A stretch of 64,000 nucleotides of DNA from Azolla caroliniana (taxonomy: Eukaryota > Polypodiophyta): NCBI GenBank assembly GCA_043228905.1, contig JBHGNT010000020.1, positions 6,200,001-6,264,000 of the forward strand. The letters run 5' to 3'. Below, piece after piece: positions 10,046-21,799 of this stretch. The notes beneath the pieces are model-generated. The model ran no database searches, was not told the DNA's origin, and was given only the letters and a program-made list of their open reading frames with translations. Positions within the stretch are counted from its first letter, which is position 1. Every line of letters begins with the position of its first letter. The position numbers and the translations under genes were made by a program.

Positions 10046-10665
10046 TGTTGGGATTTCGGTCCCTCCGGATGGGATGTCTGGAGATGAATGACGGCAAGCC
10101 CGGTTGCGGTTACGGAGCCGGATGATGAAGACCCCGGTTACGGAGCCGGATGATGAAGACCCCGGCTACGGAGCCGGATGATGAAGACCCCGGTTACGGA
10201 GCCGGATGACGAATGTACCCGGAGAGAGATCCGGATGCGGAGACATATTTGTGAATATGTTTGCCAAGAGCCCTTGAGGCTATATTTGTAAATAGCCCGA
10301 AAGTCATATGTGTATAAATATGACTTAGGGCAAACAGTTATTGTTGTTGCTTAATTTTCATGCGAAGTGAGAGCAGCCGAGAGAGAGAGAGAGAGAGAGA
10401 GACGAAGAGGTCGTTGCCTCTGTGTATTGCCGCCGCCTGTGGCGAAGACAGTGAGCTCAAGGTTGTTGCCTTGTAGCTTCACCAGTGTACATCCCTGTTC
10501 ATAGTGATAGTTGGAGTTTGAGGACTCCTGTGGTTTTTCCCATTTAGGGTTTTCCACGTAAAACATCCAGTGTACCTTTCTCTCTATTGTTTTGTGCATT
10601 TTGTATTTCCTGTTTTCTGTGAGTTGATCCCATTCCTCGGTTGTGGCCGAGCACTGTTTTCAACA
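10046..10665 (+). repeat. CopB 3' LTR
   Basis: A 620-bp LTR from TGTTGGGATT to TTTTCAACA. It contains four 28-bp units against twelve in the 5' LTR, otherwise nearly identical. It is followed by the target duplication ATCTT at 10666-10670. Confidence 0.95.
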
Positions 10666-11037
10666 ATCTTGATCATCTCCATCTTCTTTGCCATTGTCTT
10701 CGGGCTCTGCTTCCCAGAAAACTTGCAATTTTCCGGAAGTGTCAACCTGACCGGCTTTGCATCCAACATGTTGAACCTCTGAAGCACCTTTGTCACGTAC
10801 TTCTCTTGTGACAACCACAACAACTTCTTTGTCTGGTCCTGGATTATGTGCATCCCTAGGATCTGTCTTGCCAGACCCAGATCTTTCATTGAGAAGGTCT
10901 AGTTCAAGGCCTTCTTCAGATTACCAATTTTGGTTCGATCTGGTCTGATGATCAACATGTCGTCCACATACAGCAGGATTACCAGGAAGTCGCTTCCATC
11001 GAAATTCTTCACGAACATGTGTTGTCCGTCGGAATAG
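10666..11037 (-). pseudogene. CopD: RT fragment
   Basis: Minus-strand continuation of CopD on the right of CopB. The frames 11035-10899 and 10889-10672 read RT with ILLYVDDMLIIRPDRTKIGN, MKDLGLARQILGMHIIQDQ and LSQEKYVTKVLQRFNM. The polypeptide begins only about 30 residues before YVDD. The N-terminal half of RT and the integrase-RT linker (about 840 bp compared with CopB) are missing. LTR-like DNA sits in their place at 11038-11458. Confidence 0.8.
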
Positions 11038-11458
11038 TAACTGATGGACAAGAGCGTAGGAATAAGAAATAATATAAGATCATAACGCATGTAACGGTTC
11101 ACGCAGGAAGCGTGAGCGGCTAAATAGACCCTGCGTAAATATAGCCCCGCTGGACTCTCAAAAACATATTTACGAATATGTGCCTTCATCCAGTGAGCAC
11201 TTCTCACCGGGCCTTCACCATCCGGCTCTTGCCGGGTACTACTCATCCGGTTCTCACCGGGTCTTCCATAGTCGGGTTCTCTTCATCCGGTTCTCACCGG
11301 GTCTTCCATAGTCGGGTACTCTTCATCCGGTTCTCACCGGGGCTTCCGTTGCCGGGTACTCCACATCCGGTTTCGGCCTCGGCCTATCGGCCTTGACCGA
11401 GTTTGCTCATTAGTATTGTTCTTCTCACTTCCCATCCAGAGGGACCTGTTTCCTAACA
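11038..11458 (-). repeat. LTR-like fragment inside CopD
   Basis: A 421-bp non-coding piece ending CCAGAGGGACCTGTTTCCTAACA, the same end as the LTR at 13375-13837, so it is a minus-strand LTR of that family or a relative. It holds about four roughly 40-bp tandem units around ATCCGGTTCTCACCGGG (11180-11370). Possible flanks GTAAC/GGAAC differ at one base. The surrounding coding sequence has also lost about 840 bp, so a simple solo LTR insertion does not explain it. Confidence 0.6.
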
Positions 11459-13345
11459 GGAACTGCATTTCCCTTACCGGTCGACTTGGATTTCATTATT
11501 TTCTTCTCCGACTCCCAGTCGGAGAGCCTCTTGTCCTCCATGAAGATAATATCTCGACTCCGGAATACTTTCTGGTCGACTGGGTTCCACACTCGGTAGC
11601 CGAACTCATCGTCGCCATAACCGAGGAATATGCATGGCCGGGTCTTCGGATCTAACTTTCCTCTTCGGTCCTTAGCTACATGCATGTACGCAAGACACCC
11701 GAATACCTTCAGATGCCGGTAGGACACTTTCTTACCGATCCAGACTCTCTGCGGCGTGTCCCCGTCCAAGGGTAGTGAGGGTGATCTGTTTATCACATAT
11801 GTCGCCGTCGACAATGCCTCAGCCCAAAACGTCTTGGGTAATTTTGCATGTGCCAGCATACTCCGGACCCTCTCCAATATGGTCCGGTTCATCCTCTCGG
11901 CCAGCCCGTTTAGTTCCGGCGTCTTCGGCATGGTAAATTCGAGCCGGATTCCCTTCGAGCGATAGTACTCCTTGAACTGCCCCTTGTATTCTCCTCTGTT
12001 ATCTGCTCAAACCGCCTTCAGCTTCCGACCGGTTTCTCTTTCCACTCTCGCGTGGAGCTCTTTGAAGATGGATAGCACCTGATCCTTCGTCTGCAATGGT
12101 GTGGCCCATAGCTTCAATGACTTTCCGGGCCTGAGACACTATCAAGCTCCCTTTGCTGAACTTCATGAAACTGTTCCTGATGCTAACCGTGTAGCCTTCA
12201 TCATCTAGCCGACCGACTGATATCAGGTTTAGTCGAACCTCCGGAACGTGTCAAACATCATTCAACAACATCTTGCATCCGGTTGATGTCGTCAACCACA
12301 CATCTCTTATGCCGACATTTCGGCATGTACCTTCATTCCACATTCGAACACGGCCGTGGTCACCGACCGAGTAGGATGAGAAGCATTTTCTATCCGGGGT
12401 CAGGTGGAACGACGCTCTGGAATCGACCACCCAGGTCATCTCGTCGCCGGCAAGGTTTAGTTCACTCTCCTCGGTGATGAGCATTAGCTCCTCTTCACTT
12501 GTCGTGATTGCCGTCGTTCCTTTCCGGTCCTGCGCTCGCCGATCTGAACCGTTCCGGTGACTTCTTCGAATCGGTACTATCGGTTTCCTTGTCTTTCCTG
12601 AAATGCCGACAGTCCTTCTGGAAATGCCCCGGCTTCCTGTAGTAGAAGCACGTGGGCCTCCCCCTTGACTTTGATCGTGTCCCCGATTTTTCCCAGTTTT
12701 GGGACTCCGGTTCCTTTGTCTTCCTCGTTTCGATTCGGAAAGGAGCGCTTTTGAGTCGGGGATCGGTTCCTTGCCCTTCCAACGCGCCTCCTCGTTCAGG
12801 ATGCTTGTCTTCACCGTCTACAAAGACAGGTTCTCTTCTTGGCAGGAGGTGCTGAGAGTAACCACCAAATTCTCCCAGTCTTCCGGCAACGTACACATTA
12901 GCATGATTGCCTGCATTGCATCTTCCAAGGGGAACTTGATCGCTGCAAGTTGATTTACATACCCCATGAATGTGCTGACGTGTTCAACCATGCTCTCGTC
13001 GTCTCTGTATTTCAGGTTTACTATTTTCCTCATCAATGAGGTTCTGTTGAGTGCATTCTTCCTCTCATAAAGACCCGACAGCTTCTGCCACATCTCGTGA
13101 GCATTTGTGTCGTTCGCCACATGCTGAAGGACACTTACGTCGACACACTGTCGGATAGTGGCCACGACTTTCCTATTCAGAAGCTTCCAATCCGACACCA
13201 ATACCCCCTTTGGTATTTTCGATCTATGGATTGGCTCGTACAGGTCTTTTACAATGAGAAGGTATTCCATCTTAATCTTCCAATTTGCATAGTTCTGTGA
13301 ATTTAGGACCATCATACCTGGGAAACCACTCCTGCCTCCTTCCAT
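11459..13345 (-). pseudogene. CopD: gag, protease and integrase remnant
   Basis: Minus-strand 5' two-fifths of CopD. Gag starts with MEGGRSG at 13345, and the same frame runs to 12251 with a TAG at 12818-12820 where CopB has a Gln codon. The zinc knuckle region is frame-disturbed. The protease reads WVVDSRAS: Asp kept, following Gly changed to Arg. From about 12240 the frame breaks. The integrase zinc site and first catalytic Asp are deleted (about 340 bp). The integrase resumes at 11931 (KTPELNGLAERMNRTILERV) and ends at 11459 beside the LTR-like fragment. A tRNA-Met primer site complement lies at 13360-13371. Confidence 0.85.
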
Positions 13346-13374
13346 TTTCTATGTTGCTCGCTCTGATACCAGTT

Positions 13375-13837
13375 TGAAAGTTAAATCGTTGCCAGCCACA
13401 ACCGGTTTCTCGTGTGCGGAATAATAGTCAATCTAATGGAAACGAAAAATAGAATACAGAAATTGAGAATGACACAAATTTTAACGTGGAAACCCGAACT
13501 GGGAAAAAACCACGTGGAGTCCACAAACTCCGAAACAGAACACTATGAGAGAAAGGAATAAAATCAAAGATCTCAGAGGCAACGACCTCGAGATCCTACT
13601 TCGCCAACAGGTGGCTATGGAGCTCACATGCTTCCATTCACACTCGTTCACTCTCACAGTTATGGAGGCAACAACCTCGTCAACAATAACTTTACAATAA
13701 CGCGCACAACTAACATGATTGCCCTAAGTGCTTATATACTTATGTAACGTTTCGACTATTTACAAGTTTAGCCTTCCGAGTTGCTCATCAACATGGTTCT
13801 TCTCAACTTCCCATCCAGAGGGACCTGTTTCCTAACA
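13375..13837 (-). repeat. CopD 5' LTR
   Basis: A 463-bp LTR on the minus strand, TG at 13375 and CA at 13837, next to the CopD primer site. It is diverged from 3881-4434 and lacks a shared target duplication. Its right flank is the C-terminal tail of CopC. Confidence 0.75.
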
Positions 13838-15119
13838 TCAACTTCGGCTGCCCTTCTTCCAGTGTGGCCCATCGATCTGGCTCTTCCAAATCAAACATTT
13901 CGATTGAATCAACCGACTTTGATTCACTTTGACTCTTTATCGAATCGACTATCTCTGATTCATCCACTTCTAGACCCTTGACGACATCCGCCCATGTGTT
14001 AGTCTTGGTCTTCACTTGGTCGGCTCTGTCCTCCTCGACTCTACCACCGTTCTTGCCCTTCACGGATTTTCCACCCCTTGGTTCAGTTGGCTCTCGCCTC
14101 CCCCTGGATCTGGCTATCTTATGATTAGCTGATCTTCTTCCATTTGTCCACACGTCCATTTCTTTGGCTGGTTGGACATACCGACTTCTTCAGTCGGACC
14201 GAAATCGAATTCATGATCCGACTCGGCTTTTTGGACTTCGTCTCTCTCTTCTGCTTCTTCACTCCTCCCCCTCAAGTTCAACACGTCAATATGCTGGAGG
14301 CCAAGCATACCCGAAATATGCCACAACTTGTCAAGATCGAGAGGTTTGGTGAAGATATCGGCAACCTGCCGATCAATCGGAAAATGCACTAGTTTGACTT
14401 CTCTAGAGAGGACTCACTCGCGGACAAAATGATAGTGCACCTCGATGTTCTTTGTTCGGGCGTGGAAGACGGGTTTCTTCGCTAATTGGATACTAATGAG
14501 GTTGTCGCAATAGATTATGGTTTGCTTAGACACCTCCACACGTAGATCCCATAATAGACTTTTTAGCCAAATGACTTCGCACATAGCGACAACCGCCCCT
14601 CGATACTCGGCCTCCGTGCTCGATAGTGCCATTGTCGGCTGCTTTTTATTGCTCCATGTGATCGCCGCACGTCCCAATGAAAATGCATATCTAAATGTTG
14701 ATCTGTGATCGCTGGCATTTCCGGCCCAATCAGCATCTGTAGCTGACTAACTGCTCGTCTACTCTTGCCTGATATAGCAATATCATGTCACAGACCAAGA
14801 CAATATCTTTGCGCGCATTGAAGGTGTTCGGTCTTGGGCTGTGACATGAATTAACTGATCAAGCCGACCAGATAACTAAGGTCCGATCGAGTGATCGTAA
14901 AGTAAATGAGGCTTCCGACAATCTATCGGAACCGTGTCGGGTCACACGCCTTTCCCGAATGTTGGTGAAGCTTCATGTTTCGGTCGAGAGGGGTCGAGAC
15001 GGATTTACAATTCGCCATCCCGAACTTGAAGAGCATATTCAACACGTAGTGGCATTGGCTGATCAATATGCCTTCGGGGGCACGGATCACTTCGATCCCG
15101 AGGAAGTAATGAAGGTCTT
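13838..15119 (-). pseudogene. CopC: RT end, RNase H and acidic tail
   Basis: Minus-strand 3' part of CopC, a CopA-lineage copia. The RT end is at 15125-14923 (FEDLHYFLGIEVIRAPEGIL, CDPTRFR). RNase H is at 14677-14414 (ALSSTEAEYRGAVVAMCEVI, HARTKNIEVHYHFVRE). The tether is at 14389-14114 (DRQVADIFTKPLDLDKLWHI). A C-terminal extension at 14159-13838 contains TWADVVK and a Ser/Glu-rich acidic run. Stops and shifts separate the pieces. The 3' LTR is missing at the CopD junction. Residues at 15119 join those at 19719 almost exactly, so CopH split one gene. Confidence 0.85.
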
Positions 15120-18100
15120 CGAAATTGATTTTGATCAAACAATTGTTCAACATGAAGATGAGAGAGACCGATCCGACAACCTCCCACATCAACACCTTCA
15201 GTTGGGTGTTGTCTGAGCTCTCATCACAATGGATCAACTTTGAAGAAGAATTGAAAGCCCTCACCCTTACCAGTTGGGTGTTGGGAGGTATTCTGCATGA
15301 CATACGCCAATAGCCGACTGATCCTGAATCTGGACGAAACAATCGGCCAAGTCCTCACAGAGGATATTTGGCAAAAATCGATGGGAATAACCATCGATGA
15401 GTCGGTAGAAGCTCATCACTTGACCGAGTCATTCAACCGATAGAGTCAAACGAAAGAACAAGCCGACAGAACTGGTCGACGCTACAACCGATCGAAAACG
15501 AGGGGAGACTTACAGCGGTCGAAGTAAAAAATAGGCCGATCAAGCGTGTACTGCACACATTACAAGAAAGCTAGCCACAATATTTCCTACTGCTGGTCAA
15601 TAAAGAGAAAAGAGAGTGGTTGGAGATACGAGTGGAATCGGGGATGTTCCGATTCGGACCACTCTCCAGTCAACAACCAGGTCAATGTTGCCGACACCTG
15701 ATCCAAAGAAATCCTCTCCCTAGAGGATTCGATGATCGGAGAATTCCTGTATAGTGCACAAGCTGCACACACGTGGCAACTAGACTATGGTGCCACATTG
15801 CACGTGACCCCAAACATTGAATGGTTTTCAAACTATTCATCCGACGCTAACGGCACAATCCGACTAGGAAACGGGCAGGAGTGCAAGATAGCAGAAACTG
15901 GAGAAGCTCCCATCATATTGCCAAATGGCAACATAATAACCCTGCACCAAGTTCGACATGTACCCAATCTAAAGAGGACTTTGGTCTCCATTGGCATGTT
16001 AGCTAAAGACGGGTGTAGAACGACTCTATACGAGTCAACATGGGTGATCAGCCGAGGAAACCTCAAAGTCAAGAGTGAGTACAAGTACAATAATCTGTAC
16101 CCATTGATGGCAATCAACCCTGAAGGGGCAACCCAAACCTATGGCATGGTCAACTAGGCCATATGTCACAAGCTAGACTTGATCGGCTGATATCGGTCGG
16201 CTACATCCCGAAACTCCAGGCAAAGACGGACTTCTGTGACCATTGTCGATATGGGAAACGGACACGAAGTCCGCACTCTCGCCACTATGAGATGGCACGA
16301 CAACCTCTAGAGCTTGTGCACACAGACATATGTGGGCCCATGCCACAACGATCATTAGGAGGATCCCAATACTTCATCACATTCGTAGATGACTGTACAC
16401 GTAAAGTTTGGGCATACTCCATCAAGTCCAAAGATGAAGCGCTCGAGATCTTCACTCGATGGATATCTGAAGTGGAGAACCGGTCGGGATAGAGAGTGAA
16501 GACACTCCGATCCGACAATGGAGGTGAGTACACCTCCAAAGCCTTCAAACAGTACCTGTTCAGAAAAGGGATCCGACACCAAAAGACCGTTCCCTACACA
16601 CCCATGCAAAATGGAGTGGCAGAACGGATCAACAAGACGATCCAGGAGAAGGTGATGGCAATGCTCCAACAAACTGGATTGAAGCTAGAATTCTAGGCCG
16701 AGGCATTGTAGACGATAGTGTACCTGATAAATCTGGCACGGTCAAAAGCAATCAGGCTCGAAGTGCCACAGGCACTATGGTCAGGCACACAACCGACCTA
16801 TGATAGGCTCCGTATATTCGGATGCGAAGCCTACGCGTTCATCCCCAGGGACAAAAGGACGAAGTTGGCACCCCATGCAACGATGTGCATATTTCTCGGT
16901 TATGGAACCGATGGGGACTTTGGCTGCAGGCTATGGGACCCTAAGAACCGGAAACTGATCCGGAGTAGTGACGTGGTCTTCAATGTAGACTCTATCTTCT
17001 CTCAAAGGAACCAACAGAAAACAGTTGGTAAGAAGGTATCCTTCGAAGTAGAAGGACCATCCCACAGGGATGAATCAAAGAGTCAACAGACAATTGAACT
17101 CCAACCAGCTGACTACTTCCCTGCCGACACTGAATCGGCAACAAGTCCCATCGTCGAACTCAAAGACAAAGTCATCAAAGACACAGCCGAATCGACAAGG
17201 ATCGACAAAGGCAGAGTCACCAAGAGGCAAGTTAGAAAAGAGTCGACGACAACCACATGGGAGAACAATCAGACACTGCCGAAATCCCAAATTGGGGGCG
17301 TGACACCTAACAAGACTCTTGATACAGATGGTTCAACAAATACCGATCGACCAGTAGAACCGATTGAAGGATTTGAACCCAACATCATGGTACCTAGGAG
17401 ATCTAGACGAGCTCGAAGGCAAACAAAGTTCTATCAACTTGGCCTCGACTACGTCAACTACACGGATGCAGGCGAACCAAGCACATATGAAGAAGCTATG
17501 GCCGCACCGGATGCCGAAACATGGCTACAAGCCATGAAATCCGAAATGGACTGGATTCACCAAAATCAGACATGGGAGTTAGTCAAACTACCAGCAAGAA
17601 GAAAGCCGCTACCTTGGAAATGGGTGTTCCGATACAAGTATGTATCCGACTCAGAGAAACCCAAGTACAAAGCTCGGCTTGTCACAAAAGGATTTAAACA
17701 GGAATACGGGGTCGACTACGACGAGATATTCTCACCAGTGGTCAAGATGACCACCTTCCGACTACTATTAGGATTTGTGGCGACAAAAGACCTCGAGCTC
17801 GAGCAAATGGATGTAAAGACGACATTCCTACACGAAGATCTGGAAGAAGATGACATTCCTACATGTCTCAACCGGCAGGCTTCACGGCGACAGGGGAGGA
17901 CAATCACCTCTTATGTCGACTAAAGAAAAGTCTATATGGCCTCAAACAAGCGCCGAGGATATGGTACCAGAAGTTTGACTCCTAGATACGACAGCTTGGA
18001 TACAACAGATGAGACTCCGACCCATGCATGTATGTTCGGCAACTGGCCGACGAGTCCAGAATCTACTTGATCCTATATGTCGATGACATGTTGATTGCAG

Positions 18101-19104
18101 GGAGCAATCAAGCAGAGATCAGTAAGCTGAAGCGGAGCCTTCATGCAAAGTTCGCGATGATGGAACTCGGACAAGACCGACACATATTGGGCATGAGGAT
18201 AGAGCGAAATTAGACAACCAAAACTCTCCAACTCTCCCAGTCCGAATACATCTACAAGGTGCTGAAGCGCTTCAACATGGAGAATGCGAAGCCAACATCG
18301 ACATTGCTTCCGACGTCGATCAGACTATCGGACAGAGACTCTCCTTCAATGGAGCAGGAGAGAGAGCTTAATGGAAAGATACCCTACTCATTGGCTGTAG
18401 GAAGTATCATGTACACAATGGTGGCGACCCGACCCAACCTAGCTTATGTCGTAGGGGTGGTCAGCCGGTACATGTCTAACCTAGGAAGGAAGCATTGGGA
18501 GGCCGTGAAGCACATCCTTAGGTATCTGAAAGGAATCACAGATGCACAACTGAATTTCGGATCTACAACCTCAACCGAAGTCGAAGGCTACACCGATTCC
18601 GACTATGCTGGAAATATAGATAATCGGAAATTGACATCAGGCTACATATTCACCTATGGTGGCGGTGCAATATCATGAAGATCAAAACTTCAAGAGTGCA
18701 TGACTTTGTCTACCACAGGTTATCTACCAACTTCGGAAGCAGCATCGAAAGTAGCGAAGGAAGCGATATGGCTGCACCGGTTATCTATCGACTTCGGAAT
18801 TGCAAGACGAATAGACCGACTAGTGCTGACCATCTATTACGACTCACAGAGCGCAATACACCTCATCAACAATCCCATCTACCATGCAAAGACGAAGCAC
18901 ATTGAGGTGCAGTGTCATCATATCCGGGAGCTCGTGACTGAGAAGAAACTCCAAGTCCGGAAGATCGACACCGAGGTGAACATCGCCGATTGCTTGAGGA
19001 AGCCACTCCCAGATCAACACTTTGGAACGCTAAGGATGAAGATGGGACTACGACAAGCGACCGAGCAGAAGAAAGCCGAACGAGGAGCAATAGGTAAGAG
19101 TTGA
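15120..19104 (+). pseudogene. CopH gag-pol remnant
   Basis: Decayed copia polyprotein. In order: gag from about 15128 (LIKQLFNMKMRETD, HINTFSWVLSELSS); a broken knuckle near 15555-15596, where the second Cys is Tyr; protease WQLDYGATLHVTP, with Tyr for Ser after the catalytic Asp; gag-pre-integrase CDHCRYGK; integrase with HTDICGP, LRSDNGGEY and NGVAERINKT; linker; RT to 18213 with ILYVDDMLIAG; RNase H ending HAKTKHIEVQCHHIRE. At least seven in-frame stops (for example 16490, 16694, 18211, 18676) and a small insertion near 17850 disrupt it. It is not close to CopA or CopB, so it is a third copia lineage. Confidence 0.85.
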
Positions 19105-19228
19105 TCAACACTCATACTATACCTCTGCCGACTCGACTTTATGCCGACAGACTTGCAGCATAAAACTCAGTTTAAGTTTACGGGGGAGATAACCCCAAGT
19201 ATTTGTATATGTATGAAAGAGTAGTCCT

Positions 19229-19242
19229 TTTACGGGGGAGTT
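19229..19242 (+). other. CopH polypurine tract (duplicated)
   Basis: TTTACGGGGGAGTT directly precedes the 3' LTR. The same TTTACGGGGGAG occurs 53 bp earlier at about 19176-19187, so the tract and its flank appear twice. Confidence 0.8.
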
Positions 19243-19563
19243 TGTTGGCATAAAAGGCCGACTCCTTCCAAATTGTATCTGTGTGTGAACTCATCAATAA
19301 GTTAGGGCTTAGTATATAAGTGAATACCTAACATTGTATAGTGTGACGAGTGGAAGAGAGACGAAGAGACAAAGAACTTATTCTCTAGTTTTGTGTATTG
19401 TATCTGAGAGCGAGAGTGAGAACGAAGCAATAAAGTTTTTTTTTTTCATTAGAGCTTGCACTGTGTAATTCTACGCCTATTCTATTTTCCTTCTGCATTG
19501 TTTGTTGTTCATAACCGACAACAAATTCATACACGTTTCCGCAAAACGCACTCGTTATCAACA
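19243..19563 (+). repeat. CopH 3' LTR
   Basis: A 321-bp LTR from TGTTGGCATAAAAGG to GTTATCAACA. A TATA-like AGTATATAAGTG lies at about 19310. It is the only LTR left for this element. Confidence 0.8.
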
Positions 19564-19718
19564 TAAACTCCTTATGGGCATGTAATGAATATACATTTTT
19601 CCCTCTCATTTTCTATGCCATTTTTATTTCTCTCTTTCATTCTCGTTTCCTCACACGTACTCCCCCCTTGGGAGGTGGTTGAAGCCATTCTAGGCTTCAC
19701 CCCCACCCAACAACACCA
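19564..19718 (+). other. Unassigned 155-bp joint
   Basis: Short DNA between the CopH LTR and CopC RT that matches neither. It has a pyrimidine-rich stretch and ACTCCCCCCTTGGG, which on the minus strand looks like a polypurine tract. It may be the end of a further element. No ORF is supportable. Confidence 0.4.
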
Positions 19719-21049
19719 ATATCCTTCATTTCGAATGATGCCGCAAGTTGACACTTTACGCGGTGGATTTCTCTAAGGTCAACTCCGGTGATGATTATAT
19801 CATCAACATAAAGTAGAATGCTTATCGGTCTGACTTAGGAGAATGAACAATGAAGAGTCTGACTTTGATGGAGCAAACCCCATTCTATGCAATGGCTACG
19901 TGTTTTTTGCGTTCTAGGCACGCAGAGCTTGCTTAAATCCATATAATGACTTCTGTTTGGATAGAAATCTGGGGAGTTGTATCATGTACACTTGTTCCTC
20001 AAGGTCTCCTTGCAGGAATACATTCTTCACATCCATCTAATGTAAGTGCCACCCCTTTGCTGCTGTTACGACCAGTAGTACACGGACACTTGTCGTCTAC
20101 ATAACAAGCGCGAAGGTCTCGTCGTAATAGATGTTGTGTTGTTGTACGTAACCCTTTGCCACTAATCAACCCTTGTATTGGTTGACCGATTCATCAGTGT
20201 TGTACTTCACCTTGTACATCCATCTGCATCTGATCAACTTTACACCTTTCCGTGTGTCAACCAGGTCCCAAGTCTCATTATCGGATAATGCTCGCATCTC
20301 TTCCTCCATCGCGGTACGCCAATTAGTGTTGTTTGCCACTTATGCATAGCTCTCCAGCTCACACACTTCGGCCACTTTCGCCATATACGCGTAATGATGT
20401 GCCATATAATCACTATACCCATATCTCTTTACATGGTTCTTCAAGCGGGTTGATCGACGTAATTCTTGATTCATTGATTTCACGGCCTTCTTGGCCGATT
20501 TCGACCTCTTCCTCGGAGGTTCCTTTTCGACTAGTTCGTAGTCAGATTCACTACGATCCAACTCGGAACGGCTGGTATCGTACTCCGGCATCTTCTTCTT
20601 TCCCTTCTCCTTAAGCGTAAACTGTCTCCTAGGTTCCTTGCGCGGGGACTACACGGTCGAGTCTTCACTACTCGCCGACTCTTCATTCGGCTGACCATCT
20701 TGGCTCAGCCCCTCATTTGGCCCACTCACCGGAAATCAGATCGGACTCTCTCTCGGAGCTCTGATTTCATCACTATGCGGAGGCATTTCGGCCTCACTAG
20801 CGTCATCCTCAGAATTCAAATTGCAATGCATGGGGGTAGGTGGTGAAGGCAGGTACCATGAAGCCGACTCATCGAACATGACATCTCGGCTCACTCGGGG
20901 GGTTATAACATTTACATACCCTTTTTGCTCATCTAAGCAGCCGACGAGGATACACTTTTCGGCTTTCGCGTCTAACTTCCTTCGTTTTTTCCTTCGGCAC
21001 GTGTACATACACTATGCTGCCGAAAACCTTCGACATCTTAAAAGAGGAA
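19719..21049 (-). pseudogene. CopC: RT and integrase C-terminal part
   Basis: Minus-strand middle part of CopC. RT is near 20300-19720, with a YVDD-type motif at about 19795 and the ASFEMKD end. The linker is at 20591-20340 (RSTRLKNHVKRYGYSDYMAHH). The integrase C-terminal region is at 21008-20736 (KKRRKLDAKAEKCILVGCLD, VSRDVMFDESASWYLP). It matches CopA-1/2 throughout. Stops and shifts are frequent. At the right it stops at a VFGSIVYVHVP segment, directly against GypG2. Confidence 0.85.
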
Positions 21050-21608
21050 TGAAATGAGGATCACGCCTAAAAGGCAATTTTTGTAATATTGTTAGTATTT
21101 TGTAAGTCGTGGGTCCGACGGACAAGGTCCTGTCCCACGGGCGTGCTAGGTGTTGTCCAGAGGATAGAAATGTAAAATTAGGAAATTAGCAAACGTCGAG
21201 TCTGAGTATCACGGGCCACCGACGACTCGGCTGTGTATTAGGGGAAAAGTTATTTAAACGAGGACCAGTACCTCAGAGTGAGGGAGAGAAGAAAAATATA
21301 GGCGGAAGCACTAGCTGAGTCCCTTGTAACTAGCTAATCTTGTAAGGTCACCGGCCGTAGGCCGTGTTCTGTAATCTCTTCTGTCGCAGTAATATATCTG
21401 AATTGTGCCCAGTTTGCTCCATGTGTCTGTCCTTTGATTCATACCTATGATTTGAGCGCCGCCCACGCCTGTCCAGATCTCGTTAGTGTTTTCTCTCTGA
21501 GCACTGTCTCTCCCTTGATGCCTTTGTTACGAGCCTTCACGTACCACGCCCTTGAATACCAATAGCCGCAGATCTATCGAATGTGTTCACCCAAAGGAAC
21601 GAGTAACA
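21050..21608 (+). repeat. GypG2 5' LTR
   Basis: A 559-bp LTR, TGAAATGAGG to AGTAACA, nearly identical to 53281-53839. A TATA-like TTATTTAAACG lies at about 21250. Directly 5' of it, ACATCTTAAAAGAGGAA (21033-21049) is identical to the 17 bp preceding the 3' LTR, including the polypurine tract. That should not occur at a normal left end. Confidence 0.9.
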
Positions 21609-21613
21609 CAATT

Positions 21614-21625
21614 TGGCACGCCCGG
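21614..21625 (+). other. GypG2 primer binding site
   Basis: TGGCACGCCCGG starts 5 nt after the LTR, in the ATTTGGCACGCCC context seen in many plant gypsy elements. I could not assign the tRNA from sequence alone. Confidence 0.7.
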
Positions 21626-21799
21626 TTACAGATGTGAGTGCACAACGAACTTCGTTGAAGGTAACCACTAGCCGCCGTTACGGCGCCCTCTCGCACTACG
21701 AGGTCTCGGCCACCCGCCCGACGCCCTGAGCCAGTCGAAGGAACTTCCGACTCGGCGGTCACTGACCAATCCCTTCCCAAGCAATCAGAGGCTTCCCTA

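Larger units (their letters stand above)
5085..10665 (+). mobile_element. CopB: full-length Ty1/copia element
   Basis: Complete 5.58-kb element. The LTRs are at 5085-5930 and 10046-10665, both TG to CA. A tRNA-Met primer site, one uninterrupted gag-pol ORF and a polypurine tract lie in order. The 5-bp duplication ATCTT occurs at 5080-5084 and 10666-10670, proving a single insertion event into CopD. The LTRs differ chiefly by eight copies of a 28-bp repeat. It would look autonomous except that the protease catalytic Asp is Gly. Confidence 0.97.
15120..19563 (+). mobile_element. CopH: 5'-truncated copia element
   Basis: Plus-strand copia inserted in the RT of CopC between codons for MKD and DLHYFLG. 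It begins inside gag; the 5' LTR, primer site and gag N-terminus are absent. The 3' end is complete, with a polypurine tract and LTR. No target duplication can be checked because the left end is missing, and 155 bp of unassigned DNA separates its LTR from CopC on the right. Confidence 0.85.
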
